Under the pieces are notes generated by a model. That model worked only from the letters and a program-made list of their open reading frames with translations. It was not told the origin of the DNA and searched no databases. A stretch of 64,000 nt of DNA, from NCBI GenBank assembly GCA_030427735.1, contig JAUIBP010000010.1, positions 62,001 through 126,000 of the forward strand, in the 5' to 3' direction. Positions 15,605 through 24,985 of the stretch are shown piece after piece (position 1 is the first letter of the stretch; each line of letters opens with the position of its first letter). Source of the DNA: Bacteroidia bacterium (lineage in GTDB: Bacteria > Bacteroidota > Bacteroidia > Flavobacteriales > Flavobacteriaceae). The position numbers and the translations under genes are program-made.

Positions 15605-16501
15605 ATGTCTATAAAGGTAGAATCGCTAACCAAAACTTATGGTTCTCAACACGCGTTACAACACGTTTCTTTCTCAATAGGAAAGCCTGAAATCGTTGGT
15701 TTTTTAGGGCCTAACGGCGCTGGAAAATCGACTATGATGAAGATCTTAACCACGTATTTAAGTGCAACAAACGGCCATGCCGAAGTTAATGGATACGATG
15801 TTAATACCAACAAACAGCAGGTCCAAAAAAGTGTTGGTTATTTACCTGAACATAACCCGCTGTATTTAGACATGTTTGTAAAAGAATATTTAGCTTTTAA
15901 CGCCAATATTTACAAAGTAAGCAAGTCTCGCATTCAAGAGGTTATAGACTTAACAGGATTAAGTCCCGAAGCCCATAAAAAAATTGGTCAGTTATCTAAA
16001 GGGTATCGCCAACGTGTTGGTTTGGCCAATGCACTACTTCACGATCCAGATGTTTTAATTTTAGATGAACCAACAACAGGTTTAGACCCTAATCAATTAG
16101 TTTCTATTAGAGAACTGATTAAAACCATAGGCAAAACCAAAACCGTGTTTTTATCTACACACATCATGCAAGAGGTCGAAGCGATGTGCGATCGTGTTAT
16201 TATAATAAATAAAGGTGAAATTGTTACCGACAAAAAACTAAAAGACTTACACGAAGGTAAAGACCAGATTGTAGTTGTTGAATTTGATTATAGGGTTGAA
16301 GATGCTTTTCTTTTACGCTTACCACATGTTAAGTCGGTTAAAAACACTTACGATTTTGTTTACGAAATCACTTTTAATACCGAAAAAGACATGCGACCAG
16401 CTGTTTTTGATTTCGCTCACGACAACGCCTTAAAAATTCTACAACTCAATCAAAAAAATGAAAGTTTAGAAGAATTGTTTAGAAATTTAACACAAGACTA
16501 A
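15605..16501 (+). CDS. gldA: Gliding-motility-associated ABC transporter ATPase
   Basis: A 298-residue ABC ATPase, matching in length and sequence style GldA of the flavobacterial GldA-GldF-GldG transporter needed for or linked to gliding. Walker A is GPNGAGKST (about residues 36-44), the signature is LSKGYRQRVGLA, Walker B is DVLILDEPTTGLDP, and the H-loop is FLSTHIM. After about residue 210 a short C-terminal region typical of GldA/CcmA-type ATPases follows. gldF and gldG are not adjacent. Its stop overlaps the convergent DUF2807 gene by 4 nt. Confidence 0.88.
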   Translation: MSIKVESLTKTYGSQHALQHVSFSIGKPEIVGFLGPNGAGKSTMMKILTTYLSATNGHAEVNGYDVNTNKQQVQKSVGYLPEHNPLYLDMFVKEYLAFNANIYKVSKSRIQEVIDLTGLSPEAHKKIGQLSKGYRQRVGLANALLHDPDVLILDEPTTGLDPNQLVSIRELIKTIGKTKTVFLSTHIMQEVEAMCDRVIIINKGEIVTDKKLKDLHEGKDQIVVVEFDYRVEDAFLLRLPHVKSVKNTYDFVYEITFNTEKDMRPAVFDFAHDNALKILQLNQKNESLEELFRNLTQD

Positions 16502-17250
16502 TTTATAAAAATTAGCTCTCCTTTATAAAGCGCTTTCAGGTTAACCGTTTCTGGTCTATTTACAGACAACACATTACCTGTGCCTAATATTTCGCCGGTT
16601 AGCGACAGTAATGGATTTACAATCATATCGTTTGTACCTCTATGGTAAATATCAATATGCTGGGCATGTAATTGCTCGCCTTCAAATCTACCTGCACCGG
16701 CATAAAATCCGATATTTAAATTTTGGACAACACCCGACAAATAGAATACTGCAATATTATTAGACACAATTTGTAAATCGGTTACCGATACATTAAGTCG
16801 AAAATCACCTACATTAAAACTCTCATCAGCATTGAAATCTTCCGAAATCAAAATTAACTTCCCTAGCCTTAAAGTCCCCTCCGAAACCACGTCGAACTGC
16901 GACGAATGTCTAATCTGATAAATGTTTGGAGTTGTAACTATTATTTTAGTAGGCTTGTAATCGCGCACCAAATTACAAATATTATTATCGGTTAAAACCA
17001 GTTCTCCGTTCTCAACATTAACCGAAACGTCATTCATTAAATTCTCCCCTGCCTCAACAACCACCGAAACTATGCTATCTTGTTTTATGGTAAGTTGAAT
17101 GTTTTGATTTACCAGAATTTTATCAAAAGTCTTTTCTACAGTTATCGTTTTAGACAATGTTTTTCCCGCTGTCTGAAAACAATCGTTCGCATCCTCGCTA
17201 TTACAAGCAAAAGCAACACAAATAAGGCATAGTAATAAGATCTTTTTCAT
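16498..17250 (-). CDS. DUF2807 (head-GIN) lipoprotein
   Basis: A 250-residue putative lipoprotein: an N-terminal signal of about 15 residues with lipobox VAFAC and a mature Cys followed by NSEDAND. The rest is repetitive beta strand (FDKILVNQNIQLTIKQD, NVENGELVLTDNN, KIIVTTPNIYQIRHSS), the single-stranded beta-helix pattern of DUF2807 domains found in Bacteroidetes surface proteins. Role unknown. It is convergent with gldA, the last four bases being shared. The 130 bp upstream (17251-17380) show no clear promoter or terminator. Confidence 0.85.
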   Translation of the reverse strand: MKKILLLCLICVAFACNSEDANDCFQTAGKTLSKTITVEKTFDKILVNQNIQLTIKQDSIVSVVVEAGENLMNDVSVNVENGELVLTDNNICNLVRDYKPTKIIVTTPNIYQIRHSSQFDVVSEGTLRLGKLILISEDFNADESFNVGDFRLNVSVTDLQIVSNNIAVFYLSGVVQNLNIGFYAGAGRFEGEQLHAQHIDIYHRGTNDMIVNPLLSLTGEILGTGNVLSVNRPETVNLKALYKGELIFIN

Positions 17251-17380
17251 TCTTTTAATCTTTAGTTGATCTGAAATAGTATCAATATCAAACGAATTTC
17301 AGAAACAATTTTCTTTGCATACAAGGCATTTTTTCGACTAAAAAACAATTCGTGTATTCGTGGCAAGCTTACCATTTATT

Positions 17381-18472
17381 TTATATACGTATTCCCACTC
17401 CAAACTCTACACACTCTGCTTTCGCGCCATGCGACTTTAAAGTTATGGCTCCAAACCATTTCTCGCCAAAATAGCGTTTAAGACCGATTCGTAAATAGGT
17501 ACGTCCTTCAAAATCGAACGGATAATATACGTAATACCCAAACTGAGTTTCTACAGACATTTTATTAATAAACAATTCGTGGCCAGCAAAAAGACCTACG
17601 CGCTTATAATCGGTGTCGGGATCAACCCTTTCTTCAGGAAATGCCACAGCTTTAAAAGCAATTAATTCCTTTAAAAAATTCGAAAAAAAGATATCCGTTC
17701 CAAATTGCACAGCACTTTTTCTAGACAAGCGTTTATCGGCATAAGCAGAAACTACATAAAACGGAAATTGCCCCATTCCAATAAGATCGCTTTCGTTTAA
17801 ACCACTTCTAAACGCAAAATTAAACTTTATGGGTTCTGTTACTTTTTCTTGGTCTTTATAAATATACTCGGGATCGGCTTCATCTAAATTATAAGTTAGT
17901 CCCACGTTTAGCAACAACGAGTTAATGCTCGCATTCGGCGCCTTAACATTGGCATTGGAATAATGAATAACCGAAGCTCCTGCCTGCAACCCGAATCTAC
18001 CAAAAATACGCTCTCGCTTATAGTTCAACATAAAATAAGTGCTACTAAGCAAGGTCGTTCCAAAGGCAGTGTTTTTGTAATTTGTATACTTATCGTAAGG
18101 ATTTGTATTGTAAGCCAGCCCCTGCCCTACGCGAAATAATAAACGTCGCTTAAAAAAGTAAAAATTGTAATGGGCATACAGCGCAAAGTTATTCCCTAAG
18201 GTTTCATTTTTTAAATCTTGATAAGAGAATGAAACCCCATAATCGGGGTAATTATACCCTTGTTGCCAATCTTGCTCCCCAAACGTTTTCTTGTTCCAAC
18301 CAATAATAACACCTTCTGGATGGCCCTGAATTAAATGCAGAATATTTTTGTTATGAAGCGCAATATTTCCTCCAAAATAATTAACATCGAAAAAGGAAGC
18401 ACTTGTATTTTCTTGAGACCTTAAAACCGAACTTAAGGCAATACAAAATAGAAGAATAAATTTTTGCTTCAT
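17381..18472 (-). CDS. PagL-like lipid A deacylase / acyloxyacyl hydrolase family protein
   Basis: A 363-residue protein with a signal peptide (about 1-19) and many amphipathic strands, consistent with an outer-membrane beta barrel. The block SVIHYSNANVKAPNASIN carries H-x-S-N, as in the His-Ser catalytic pair of PagL (lipid A 3-O-deacylase), and the C-terminus VEFGVGIRI resembles an outer-membrane insertion end. It may trim acyl chains from lipid A; the longer length than classic PagL is usual for the Bacteroidetes members. Its start codon is inside a 14-bp hairpin (18461-18494). Confidence 0.75.
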   Translation of the reverse strand: MKQKFILLFCIALSSVLRSQENTSASFFDVNYFGGNIALHNKNILHLIQGHPEGVIIGWNKKTFGEQDWQQGYNYPDYGVSFSYQDLKNETLGNNFALYAHYNFYFFKRRLLFRVGQGLAYNTNPYDKYTNYKNTAFGTTLLSSTYFMLNYKRERIFGRFGLQAGASVIHYSNANVKAPNASINSLLLNVGLTYNLDEADPEYIYKDQEKVTEPIKFNFAFRSGLNESDLIGMGQFPFYVVSAYADKRLSRKSAVQFGTDIFFSNFLKELIAFKAVAFPEERVDPDTDYKRVGLFAGHELFINKMSVETQFGYYVYYPFDFEGRTYLRIGLKRYFGEKWFGAITLKSHGAKAECVEFGVGIRI

Positions 18473-18494
18473 AAACCAATTTATGAAGCAAAAA
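18461..18494 (-). promoter_or_regulatory. 14-bp hairpin enclosing a start codon
   Basis: TTTTTGCTTCATAA (18461-18474) and TTATGAAGCAAAAA (18481-18494) are perfectly complementary around a 6-nt loop. The ATG (18470-18472) of the PagL-like gene lies inside the stem, and the hairpin begins 12 nt after the metF stop. It could be a metF terminator with a short U tract, or a structure that blocks translation initiation. Confidence 0.65.
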
Positions 18495-18505
18495 TAAGAG
18501 AATTA

Positions 18506-19462
18506 TTAGAATAGCGCCGATGCTATGGCTTTAATATTGTCGCTTTTTCCCATAGAATAATAATGTAAAAACGGCACACCTGCATCTCGCAATTCCTTAG
18601 ACTGCTGAATAGCAAACTCTATGCCTACTTGCCTTACCGATTTACTATCTTTACACCCCTCTACAGCATCAATTAAATCTTCTGGTAAATCAATTTTAAA
18701 AACCTGAGGTAAAATCTGTAAATGACGTTTAACAGCTATGGGTTTAATACCTGGAATTATTGGCACTGTAATTCCAATAGCTCTGGCCTTTTCTACAAAA
18801 TCGAAATATTTTTGATTATCGAAAAACATCTGCGTCACTACATAATCGGCACCCGCATCCACCTTAGCTTTTAAGCGTTTTAAATCCGTATTTAAGGAAG
18901 GGGCTTCCATGTGCTTTTCTGGGTAACCCGCAACACCCACACAAAAATCGTAATTGTGCTCTACCTGAATATCGTCGTGCAAATATTTACCGTTGTTTAA
19001 ATTCGAAATTTGTTCTACTAGTTCGCTAGCATACTTGTTACCGCCTTCGGTTGGTGTAAAATACGGCTCGTCTTTTCTAGCATCGCCGCGTAAGGCAACC
19101 ACATTATCAATGCCTAAATAATGACAATCGACTAACACGTATTCGGTTTCTTCTTTAGTAAAACCACCACATAATAAATGCGGAATCGCATCTACTTTGT
19201 ACTTATGCATAATAGAGGCACAAATGCCTACAGTACCAGGTCGCATACGTGTAATTCGCTTATCCAGAAGGCCATTACCTTTATCGACATACACGTACTC
19301 TTCTCTAGAGGTGGTGACATCTATAAACGGTGGATTAAACTCCATTAACGGATCGATATTATTATACAAATCCTGAATATTTTTCCCCTTCTGCGGCGGA
19401 ATTACCTCAAACGAAAACATTGTTTTTCCGTTTGCATTTTTTATATGGTCTGTTACTTTCAT
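18506..19462 (-). CDS. metF: 5,10-methylenetetrahydrofolate reductase
   Basis: A 318-residue FAD-dependent TIM barrel producing 5-methyl-THF, the methyl donor for MetH. Typical MetF features: FSFEVIPPQKG near residue 17 with the catalytic Glu, DVTTSREE, VVALRGD, and DYVVTQMFFDN. Length is slightly above the E. coli enzyme. It is downstream of the split metH and the small ORF, on the same strand under the SAM-I riboswitch at 23.9-24.0 kb, although a 265-bp gap (19463-19727) with a repeat separates them. Confidence 0.95.
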   Translation of the reverse strand: MKVTDHIKNANGKTMFSFEVIPPQKGKNIQDLYNNIDPLMEFNPPFIDVTTSREEYVYVDKGNGLLDKRITRMRPGTVGICASIMHKYKVDAIPHLLCGGFTKEETEYVLVDCHYLGIDNVVALRGDARKDEPYFTPTEGGNKYASELVEQISNLNNGKYLHDDIQVEHNYDFCVGVAGYPEKHMEAPSLNTDLKRLKAKVDAGADYVVTQMFFDNQKYFDFVEKARAIGITVPIIPGIKPIAVKRHLQILPQVFKIDLPEDLIDAVEGCKDSKSVRQVGIEFAIQQSKELRDAGVPFLHYYSMGKSDNIKAIASALF

Positions 19463-19655
19463 TAGTTCTGTAATGGTATGTTACAAGAAATAAGCCGCCA
19501 TTAAAGCAGATGCTGCTAGCATAAAAAGCTGTAAAAAAAATTTAATTTCTGTACTTAATCGTTTCATTTTACTTTTTATGCAAACTTCTTATTTCTTTAA
19601 AATTTTATTATTAGAGGAATTAAAACAAATTGTTAATTTTTCCTTCTATTATTTT

Positions 19656-19734
19656 GGCGTTACCCAAGGGTCGCGCTTTCTGTTATATCTTTTTTTCGTG
19701 CCTCAAAAAAGGATGCCACGGCAATCGCTAACGC
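19656..19734. repeat. Intergenic palindromic repeat (GCGTTA ... TAACGC)
   Basis: Begins GGCGTTACCCAAGGGTCGCGC and ends CAATCGCTAACGC, with mirror pieces inside (TATCTTTTTT near 19685 against AAAAAAGGAT near 19705). It is less AT-rich than its surroundings. I recall GGCGTTACCCAAGGGTCG-type sequences as frequent dispersed repeats in flavobacterial genomes. Its right end supplies the stop codon (TAG, 19728-19730) of the small ORF. Nothing else is seen in 19463-19655. Confidence 0.6.
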
Positions 19735-19970
19735 AAGTTTACAAGCAAACTCTTCACGTAGTCGTAATTCTGCTCGTATTCCCAGTATATCCACCTTCCA
19801 TCTAAATAATCGGTTAAAATATACGTTTCGCTAAGCGATTTTATTCGGGATAGTGCAATCACTTTTTCCGAAAAACCTGCTACTTCTACAGATTCCAAAA
19901 CCTCTTTATTTTCAGAATCGTATCCATGCGAAATAACATGGCTACCAAGATTTAATGTTATAAAACTCAT
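19728..19970 (-). CDS. Conserved small protein of unknown function in the metH-metF unit
   Basis: An 80-residue protein without signal peptide or membrane segment. Pattern: a beta-rich start (FITLNLGSHVISHGYD), an acidic middle (ESVEVAGFSEKVIALSRIKSLSETYILTDY) and an aromatic C-terminal block (GRWIYWEYEQNYDYVKSLL). The start is 2 nt after the metH stop, so it is co-translated with metH. The last six or so codons and the stop fall in the intergenic repeat, so the native C-terminus may have been replaced. I do not recognise a function. Confidence 0.6.
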   Translation of the reverse strand: MSFITLNLGSHVISHGYDSENKEVLESVEVAGFSEKVIALSRIKSLSETYILTDYLDGRWIYWEYEQNYDYVKSLLVNLR

Positions 19971-19972
19971 AT

Positions 19973-22672
19973 TTAATCTGCGATATTAGGATGTAGCCAC
20001 TTTAAAGCCTTGGCTTTATCGATGCCTTTTCTGTTAGCGTAATCTGTTACTTGGTCGTCGGTGATTTTTCCTAAACCAAAATATTTCGATTCTGGATTTC
20101 CAAAATAATACCCCGAAACCGCAGCTGCTGGCCACATGGCTAAACTTTCGGTAAGCTTTACACCTATTATTTTTTCGACATCTAAAAGCTCCCATATCGT
20201 TTCTTTTTCAAGATGATCTGGACACGCTGGATAACCTGGCGCCGGACGAATCCCTTTGTAACTTTCCTTAATTAAATCGTCGTTAGTTAAATCTTCGTTT
20301 GCTGCGTAGCCCCAATGTTTGGTTCGTACTTGCTTATGTAAATACTCAGCAAAGGCTTCGGCAAATCGGTCGGCTATGGCCTGCGCCATAATACCATTAT
20401 AATCGTCGCCTTTGGCACGATAACTATCGGCCAATTCCTGAGCGCCGAAAATCCCAACGCAAAACGCCCCGATATAATCGGTTTTACCGCTGTCCACTGG
20501 TGCAATAAAATCGGCCAACGCATGATTCGGAACACCTTCGCGCTTACTTAACTGCTGACGTAAGGTTCTAAATACCGCTACTTCTTTTCCTTTCTTCTTC
20601 ACCGAAATATCGTCGTCGTTAATCGTGTTGGCTTCAAACAATCCAAAAACAGCTTTCGGCTTCAACAGCTGTTTGGCGATAATTTCTTCAATCATCTCCT
20701 GCGCTTCCTTATACATAATAGATGCCTGCTCGCCAACAACTTCATCGGTTAAAATATCCGGAAATTTCCCGTGTAAATCCCAGCTTCTAAAAAACGGACT
20801 CCAATCGATATAAGGCACCAATTCTTTTAAACTTAATTGCTTTAACATCTGAACACCTAATTCTTTAGGCTTTACAATGTCTGCTGTTTCCCAATCGATT
20901 TTATATTTACGTTTACGTGCTTCATCAATCGAAATATACGATTTTTGCTTGCCGCGTTTTAAAAACTTCTCACGAAATTCGTCGTAATCTTTTTTAAGTT
21001 TAGCTACGTATGCGTTCGATGTTTTCTTATTCAACAAATCGCCCACAACAGTCACCGCACGCGAAGCATCGTTAACATGTACCACAGCATTTTTATACTG
21101 CGGATCGATTTTCACAGCCGTATGCGCTTTCGATGTGGTCGCGCCACCAATCAATAAGGGCACATTAAAATTTTCGCGCTGCATTTCCTTAGCCAAATAC
21201 ACCATTTCGTCAAGCGATGGCGTAATCAATCCGGAAAGTCCAATTGCATCCACACGCTCTTTTATGGCGGTTTCTATAATTTTTTCTGGCGGCACCATCA
21301 CGCCCAAATCGACGATTTCGTAGTTGTTACAAGCCAGTACCACACTTACAATATTTTTACCAATATCGTGAACATCACCCTTTACGGTTGCCATTAACAC
21401 CTTACCAACAGGCTCTGATTCATCTGATTTTTCAGCTTCGATAAACGGATTTAAATAGGCCACGGCTTTCTTCATCACACGCGCCGATTTCACCACCTGA
21501 GGCAAGAACATTTTTCCAGCACCGAATAAATCTCCAACCACATTCATACCAATCATTAAATGCCCCTCAATCACATCAATTGGCTTTTCAGATTCTAATC
21601 TGGCAGCTTCAACATCTTCAATAATAAAAGCATCAATGCCTTTTACCAAAGCATGGGTAATACGATCTTGCACCGGGTTTTCACGCCACGATAAATCGAC
21701 TGTTTTTTCGGCTTTTGTGCCTTTTACAGTTTCGGCAAAATCGAGTAAGCGTTCGGTAGCATCATCCCGACGGTCTAAAATAACGTCTTCAACATGTTCT
21801 AATAAATCCTTTGGAATATCGTCGTAAACCTCCAACATGGTCGGGTTTACGATGCCCATATTCATTCCCGCCTGAATGGCATGATATAAAAATACCGAGT
21901 GCATGGCTTCGCGAACGGTATCGTTTCCTCTAAATGAGAACGATACGTTACTCACACCACCACTCACACTTACATTCTCCAGGTTTTCACGTACCCAACG
22001 TGTGGCTTCAATAAAATCGATAGCGTTTTTACGGTGTTCGTCCATTCCGGTTGCTACCGGAAAGATGTTTAAATCGAAAATAATATCTTCGGACGGAAAA
22101 CCTACTTTATCAACCAAAACGCGATACGAACGTTCTGCAATTTCAATTCTCCGTTCATAATTATCGGCCTGACCAACCTCATCGAACGCCATTACGATAA
22201 CTGCTGCGCCGTAGCGTTTAATTTGTTTGGCTTCCCAAATGAATTTTTCTTCACCTTCTTTTAAAGAAATAGAGTTCACCACACATTTTCCTTGCACCAC
22301 CTGTAAACCAGCTTCGATAATTTCCCACTTGGAACTATCGATCATCATCGGCACACGCGAAATATCGGGCTCGGCAGCGATTAAATTCAGAAAACGCACC
22401 ATCGATTCTTTGCCATCAATCAATCCGTCGTCCATATTAATGTCTACAATCTGTGCACCACCATCTACTTGATGACGGGCAATATCGAGCGCTTCATCAA
22501 ATTTTTCTTCTTTAATTAATCGAAGAAATTTTCGTGAACCCGCTACGTTTGTGCGCTCACCAACGTTTATAAAGTTACTGTTCTCGTTTAAAACCAATGG
22601 CTCTAAACCAGACAGTTTCATGTATCTAGTTTGGTTGATAGTTGCTCGTTGTTTGTTGTTTGTCTCACTCAT
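19973..22672 (-). CDS. metH: Methionine synthase, folate/cobalamin/activation part (split MetH)
   Basis: An 899-residue C-terminal portion of B12-dependent methionine synthase; the homocysteine domain is a separate gene upstream (22848-23846). Order: pterin-binding domain (about 20-330; [14 protein letters not shown]), cap, cobalamin domain with the lower ligand motif [10 protein letters not shown] (about 430-440), then the SAM-dependent reactivation domain with [12 protein letters not shown] near residue 840. Together the two proteins match the full four-module enzyme. Splitting after the homocysteine domain is common in Bacteroidetes. Confidence 0.95.
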   Translation of the reverse strand: MSETNNKQRATINQTRYMKLSGLEPLVLNENSNFINVGERTNVAGSRKFLRLIKEEKFDEALDIARHQVDGGAQIVDINMDDGLIDGKESMVRFLNLIAAEPDISRVPMMIDSSKWEIIEAGLQVVQGKCVVNSISLKEGEEKFIWEAKQIKRYGAAVIVMAFDEVGQADNYERRIEIAERSYRVLVDKVGFPSEDIIFDLNIFPVATGMDEHRKNAIDFIEATRWVRENLENVSVSGGVSNVSFSFRGNDTVREAMHSVFLYHAIQAGMNMGIVNPTMLEVYDDIPKDLLEHVEDVILDRRDDATERLLDFAETVKGTKAEKTVDLSWRENPVQDRITHALVKGIDAFIIEDVEAARLESEKPIDVIEGHLMIGMNVVGDLFGAGKMFLPQVVKSARVMKKAVAYLNPFIEAEKSDESEPVGKVLMATVKGDVHDIGKNIVSVVLACNNYEIVDLGVMVPPEKIIETAIKERVDAIGLSGLITPSLDEMVYLAKEMQRENFNVPLLIGGATTSKAHTAVKIDPQYKNAVVHVNDASRAVTVVGDLLNKKTSNAYVAKLKKDYDEFREKFLKRGKQKSYISIDEARKRKYKIDWETADIVKPKELGVQMLKQLSLKELVPYIDWSPFFRSWDLHGKFPDILTDEVVGEQASIMYKEAQEMIEEIIAKQLLKPKAVFGLFEANTINDDDISVKKKGKEVAVFRTLRQQLSKREGVPNHALADFIAPVDSGKTDYIGAFCVGIFGAQELADSYRAKGDDYNGIMAQAIADRFAEAFAEYLHKQVRTKHWGYAANEDLTNDDLIKESYKGIRPAPGYPACPDHLEKETIWELLDVEKIIGVKLTESLAMWPAAAVSGYYFGNPESKYFGLGKITDDQVTDYANRKGIDKAKALKWLHPNIAD

Positions 22673-22674
22673 AA

Positions 22675-22818
22675 CTAATGTTTCTTGTAATAGTTAATAA
22701 ATCCGTTGAGTAACTTTTTACAAGTTTCTATTTGAGATAATATCGTATTTAATTTTTCTTTCTCTATAAAATTCAGATCATTGATTGTATTCTTACGTCT
22801 TCTCAGACCCTTCAGGTT
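22675..22818 (-). pseudogene. Remnant of a four-helix-bundle (23S rRNA IVS-type) protein gene
   Basis: Between the two metH halves the minus strand holds an open frame without a start, about 47 codons, reading TINDLNFIEKEKLNTILSQI followed by [17 protein letters not shown] and TAG. This resembles the C-terminal helix pair of the small four-helix-bundle proteins common in Bacteroidetes. The 5' part is cut off by the palindrome at 22805-22837. Its stop is 2 nt before the downstream metH start. It was found by reading the gap directly and is from pattern memory, so moderately sure. Confidence 0.5.
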
Positions 22819-22837
22819 TTAAAAACCTAAAGGGTCT
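22805..22837. repeat. Palindromic repeat AGACCCTT...AAGGGTCT
   Basis: AGACCCTT-C-AGGTTTT mirrors AAAACCT-A-AAGGGTCT with a one-base loop and one mismatch. Sequences of this kind (GACC...GGTTTT/AAAACC...GGTC) are, as I recall, frequent small palindromes in Bacteroidetes. It truncates the four-helix-bundle fragment and sits just after the stop of the upstream metH half. On the minus strand no strong U tract follows. Confidence 0.6.
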
Positions 22838-22847
22838 TTACCTACGA

Positions 22848-23846
22848 CTAACAACTAACTGCTCGCCTTGGCTCGTACTTCGCTGCTATATCCGCAATCA
22901 CTTTAATATGCTCTGGTGTGGTTCCGCAGCAGCCTCCAATGATATTGATTAAATTTTTCTTGAGATATTCCTCAATTTGCTCACCCATTTCCTCTGGAGT
23001 TTCATCGTATTCTCCAAAAGCATTTGGCAATCCAGCATTAGGATGTGCCGAAATAGCGAAATCTGTTTTATTGGCAATTGCTTCTAAATGAGGCTGCAAT
23101 AAATTTGCCCCTAAAGCACAGTTAAAGCCAATCGACAATAACGGAATATGCGATACCGAAATTAAAAAAGCTTCGGCTGTTTGCCCTGAAAGTGTTCTAC
23201 CTGAAGCGTCGGTAATCGTACCGCTTAACATGATTGGCACATCAATATTCCGTTCATCCTTTACTTCTTCGATCGCAAATAAAGCCGCTTTGGCATTTAA
23301 AGTATCGAATACCGTTTCTACCAACAATAAATCGGCACCACCATCTAATAAGGCTTCTACTTGTTGTTTGTATGCGATACGTAATTCATCAAACGTTACG
23401 GCTCGATACCCCGGATCGTTTACATCGGGAGACATGCTTGCCGTACGGTTTGTTGGTCCTATAGACCCTGCAACAAAACGCGGTTTGTGTGGTTCCTTTG
23501 CTGTGAATTCGTCGGCAACTTCCTTGGCTATTTTAGCCGATTCGTAATTCAGTTCATACACCAAATCTTCCATTTGGTAATCGGCCATAGCAATGGTTGT
23601 TCCCGAAAAGGTATTGGTTTCCACGATATCGGCACCAGCTTCAAAATATTTGGCGTGCACCTCTTTTATAGCTTGGGGCTGGGTTATGGACAATAAGTCG
23701 TTATTGCCTTGTAATGGGATTGGAAAATCTTTAAATCGTTCACCTCGAAAATCTGCTTCGGTGAATTTATAACGCTGCAACATGGTACCCATAGCACCAT
23801 CGAGTACTAAAATGCGTTCCTGCAAAGCTTGTTGTATGTTAGACAT
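22848..23846 (-). CDS. metH: Homocysteine S-methyltransferase domain protein (N-terminal half of MetH)
   Basis: A 332-residue zinc-dependent homocysteine-binding TIM barrel: [13 protein letters not shown] at the start, [10 protein letters not shown], the first zinc Cys in GFNCALGA and the pair in [11 protein letters not shown] near the C-terminus. It corresponds to module 1 of MetH and should act with the folate/cobalamin protein encoded downstream, activating homocysteine as thiolate. First gene after a SAM-I riboswitch. Confidence 0.93.
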   Translation of the reverse strand: MSNIQQALQERILVLDGAMGTMLQRYKFTEADFRGERFKDFPIPLQGNNDLLSITQPQAIKEVHAKYFEAGADIVETNTFSGTTIAMADYQMEDLVYELNYESAKIAKEVADEFTAKEPHKPRFVAGSIGPTNRTASMSPDVNDPGYRAVTFDELRIAYKQQVEALLDGGADLLLVETVFDTLNAKAALFAIEEVKDERNIDVPIMLSGTITDASGRTLSGQTAEAFLISVSHIPLLSIGFNCALGANLLQPHLEAIANKTDFAISAHPNAGLPNAFGEYDETPEEMGEQIEEYLKKNLINIIGGCCGTTPEHIKVIADIAAKYEPRRAVSC

Positions 23847-23900
23847 GTTTGATGTTTATTATCAATATGTCATCAGGAAAGAAAGGAAATATTTCTTGGG

Positions 23901-24013
23901 TTATCTGCCCCTTTGAATATGGTTTTCATAGAGTAGAATGTAGCACCTTCTTTAAATGTGGTAAAGGGTTGCTAAGGCTTCACCGGGTCTATTCCCTCTG
24001 CCTTTCGTGATAA
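23901..24013 (-). promoter_or_regulatory. SAM-I (S-box) riboswitch upstream of metH
   Basis: The minus strand carries the S-box core: TTATC opening P1 (24009-24013), GGCAGAGGGAA with GACCCGGTGAAGCCTTAGCAACC, then GAAGGTGCTACATTC, and AGATAA (23901-23906) closing P1. These match the conserved GAGGGA, TGAA, GCAAC and GGTGC elements of SAM-I. It lies about 55 nt upstream of the homocysteine methyltransferase start. High SAM should shut off the metH-metF unit. No strong terminator follows, so control may be at translation; the mechanism is inference. Confidence 0.93.
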
Positions 24014-24018
24014 CGAAA

Positions 24019-24046
24019 TCAATATGATTATGAACTAAGATGCAAA
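24019..24046 (-). promoter_or_regulatory. Candidate promoter for the metH riboswitch transcript
   Basis: Minus strand TTTGCAT (TTTG at 24043-24046), about 18 nt, then TATTGAT (TA at 24023-24024), only 6-10 nt before the riboswitch P1. The metY riboswitch has the same TTTGCAT/ATATTGA arrangement at a similar distance, which strengthens both. The -7 box deviates from TAnnTTTG. Confidence 0.4.
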
Positions 24047-24094
24047 TTAAAGTAATAATTTTATAATTACCTCATTTTACCATCAATTATTATT

Positions 24095-24985
24095 TTACTC
24101 GAACAAAGTAGATGACAAATACCTATCGCCACGATCGCAAATTATTGCAACAACAACACCTTCTTCTAAAGTTTCTATAATTTTTAAGGCACTCGCTACG
24201 GCACCGCCACTACTCATTCCGCCAAAAACACCTTCTTGTTTTGCTAAACGTTGAGTAGTAAGTTTGGCATCGACTTCACTGACCTCGACAACTTGATCGA
24301 CTTTCGATTTATCGAAAATCTCTGGTAAATAAGCTTCGGGCCATTTACGAATTCCTGGAATTTTGGCGTCGTCTGTTGGTTGTGCACCAACAATAGTGAT
24401 ATTTTTATTTTTTTCTTTTAAAAAGGTAGATACCCCCATAATGGTTCCTGTAGTCCCCATAGCCGATACAAAATGCGTGATTTCGCCATTGGTCGCCTCC
24501 CAAATTTCGGGCCCTGTGGTTTTATAATGGGCTTTCCAATTGTCTGGATTGGAAAACTGATTGAGAATGAAATACCCTTTTTCCTCATGAAGTTTTATTG
24601 CCAAATCGCGAGCACCTTCTATACCTACTTCTGCTGGCGTTAAAATAAGTTCGGCACCAAAAGCCCGCATGGTTTTTATACGCTCTTCGGTTGAATTCTC
24701 TGGCATAATGAGTACCATTTTCAGCTCTAATAATTGTGCTATAAGCGCCAAAGCAATTCCTGTATTACCGCTAGTTGCTTCAACTAAAGTGTCTCCTTTT
24801 TTAATATCGCCACGTTTAAGCGCTTCATTAATCATATTAAAAGCCGGGCGATCTTTTACACTTCCTCCAGGATTGTTACCTTCTAATTTTAAGAACAATC
24901 GCACCTTCGGATTGTTGTGCAAATGCTTAACCTCTACTAAGGGCGTGTTGCCTATTTGATCTAAAATTGATTGGGATTTAATCAT
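24095..24985 (-). CDS. cysM: Cysteine synthase B (O-acetylserine sulfhydrylase)
   Basis: A 296-residue fold-type II PLP enzyme forming cysteine from O-acetylserine and sulfide (or thiosulfate). PLP Lys is in GGSVKDRPAFNMI, the substrate loop TSGNTGIA follows, and the phosphate-binding GTTGTIMG is present. The length and the RPA context after the Lys fit CysM rather than CysK. Start and upstream epsC stop overlap by 8 nt, giving an acetyltransferase-sulfhydrylase pair. Confidence 0.93.
   Translation of the reverse strand: MIKSQSILDQIGNTPLVEVKHLHNNPKVRLFLKLEGNNPGGSVKDRPAFNMINEALKRGDIKKGDTLVEATSGNTGIALALIAQLLELKMVLIMPENSTEERIKTMRAFGAELILTPAEVGIEGARDLAIKLHEEKGYFILNQFSNPDNWKAHYKTTGPEIWEATNGEITHFVSAMGTTGTIMGVSTFLKEKNKNITIVGAQPTDDAKIPGIRKWPEAYLPEIFDKSKVDQVVEVSEVDAKLTTQRLAKQEGVFGGMSSGGAVASALKIIETLEEGVVVAIICDRGDRYLSSTLFE

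Noticed and set aside
19578-19805. Plus-strand ORF of 75 codons downstream of metF
   Set aside because: It runs through the repeat and antisense to the small ORF; hydrophobic, low-complexity translation and no family resemblance.
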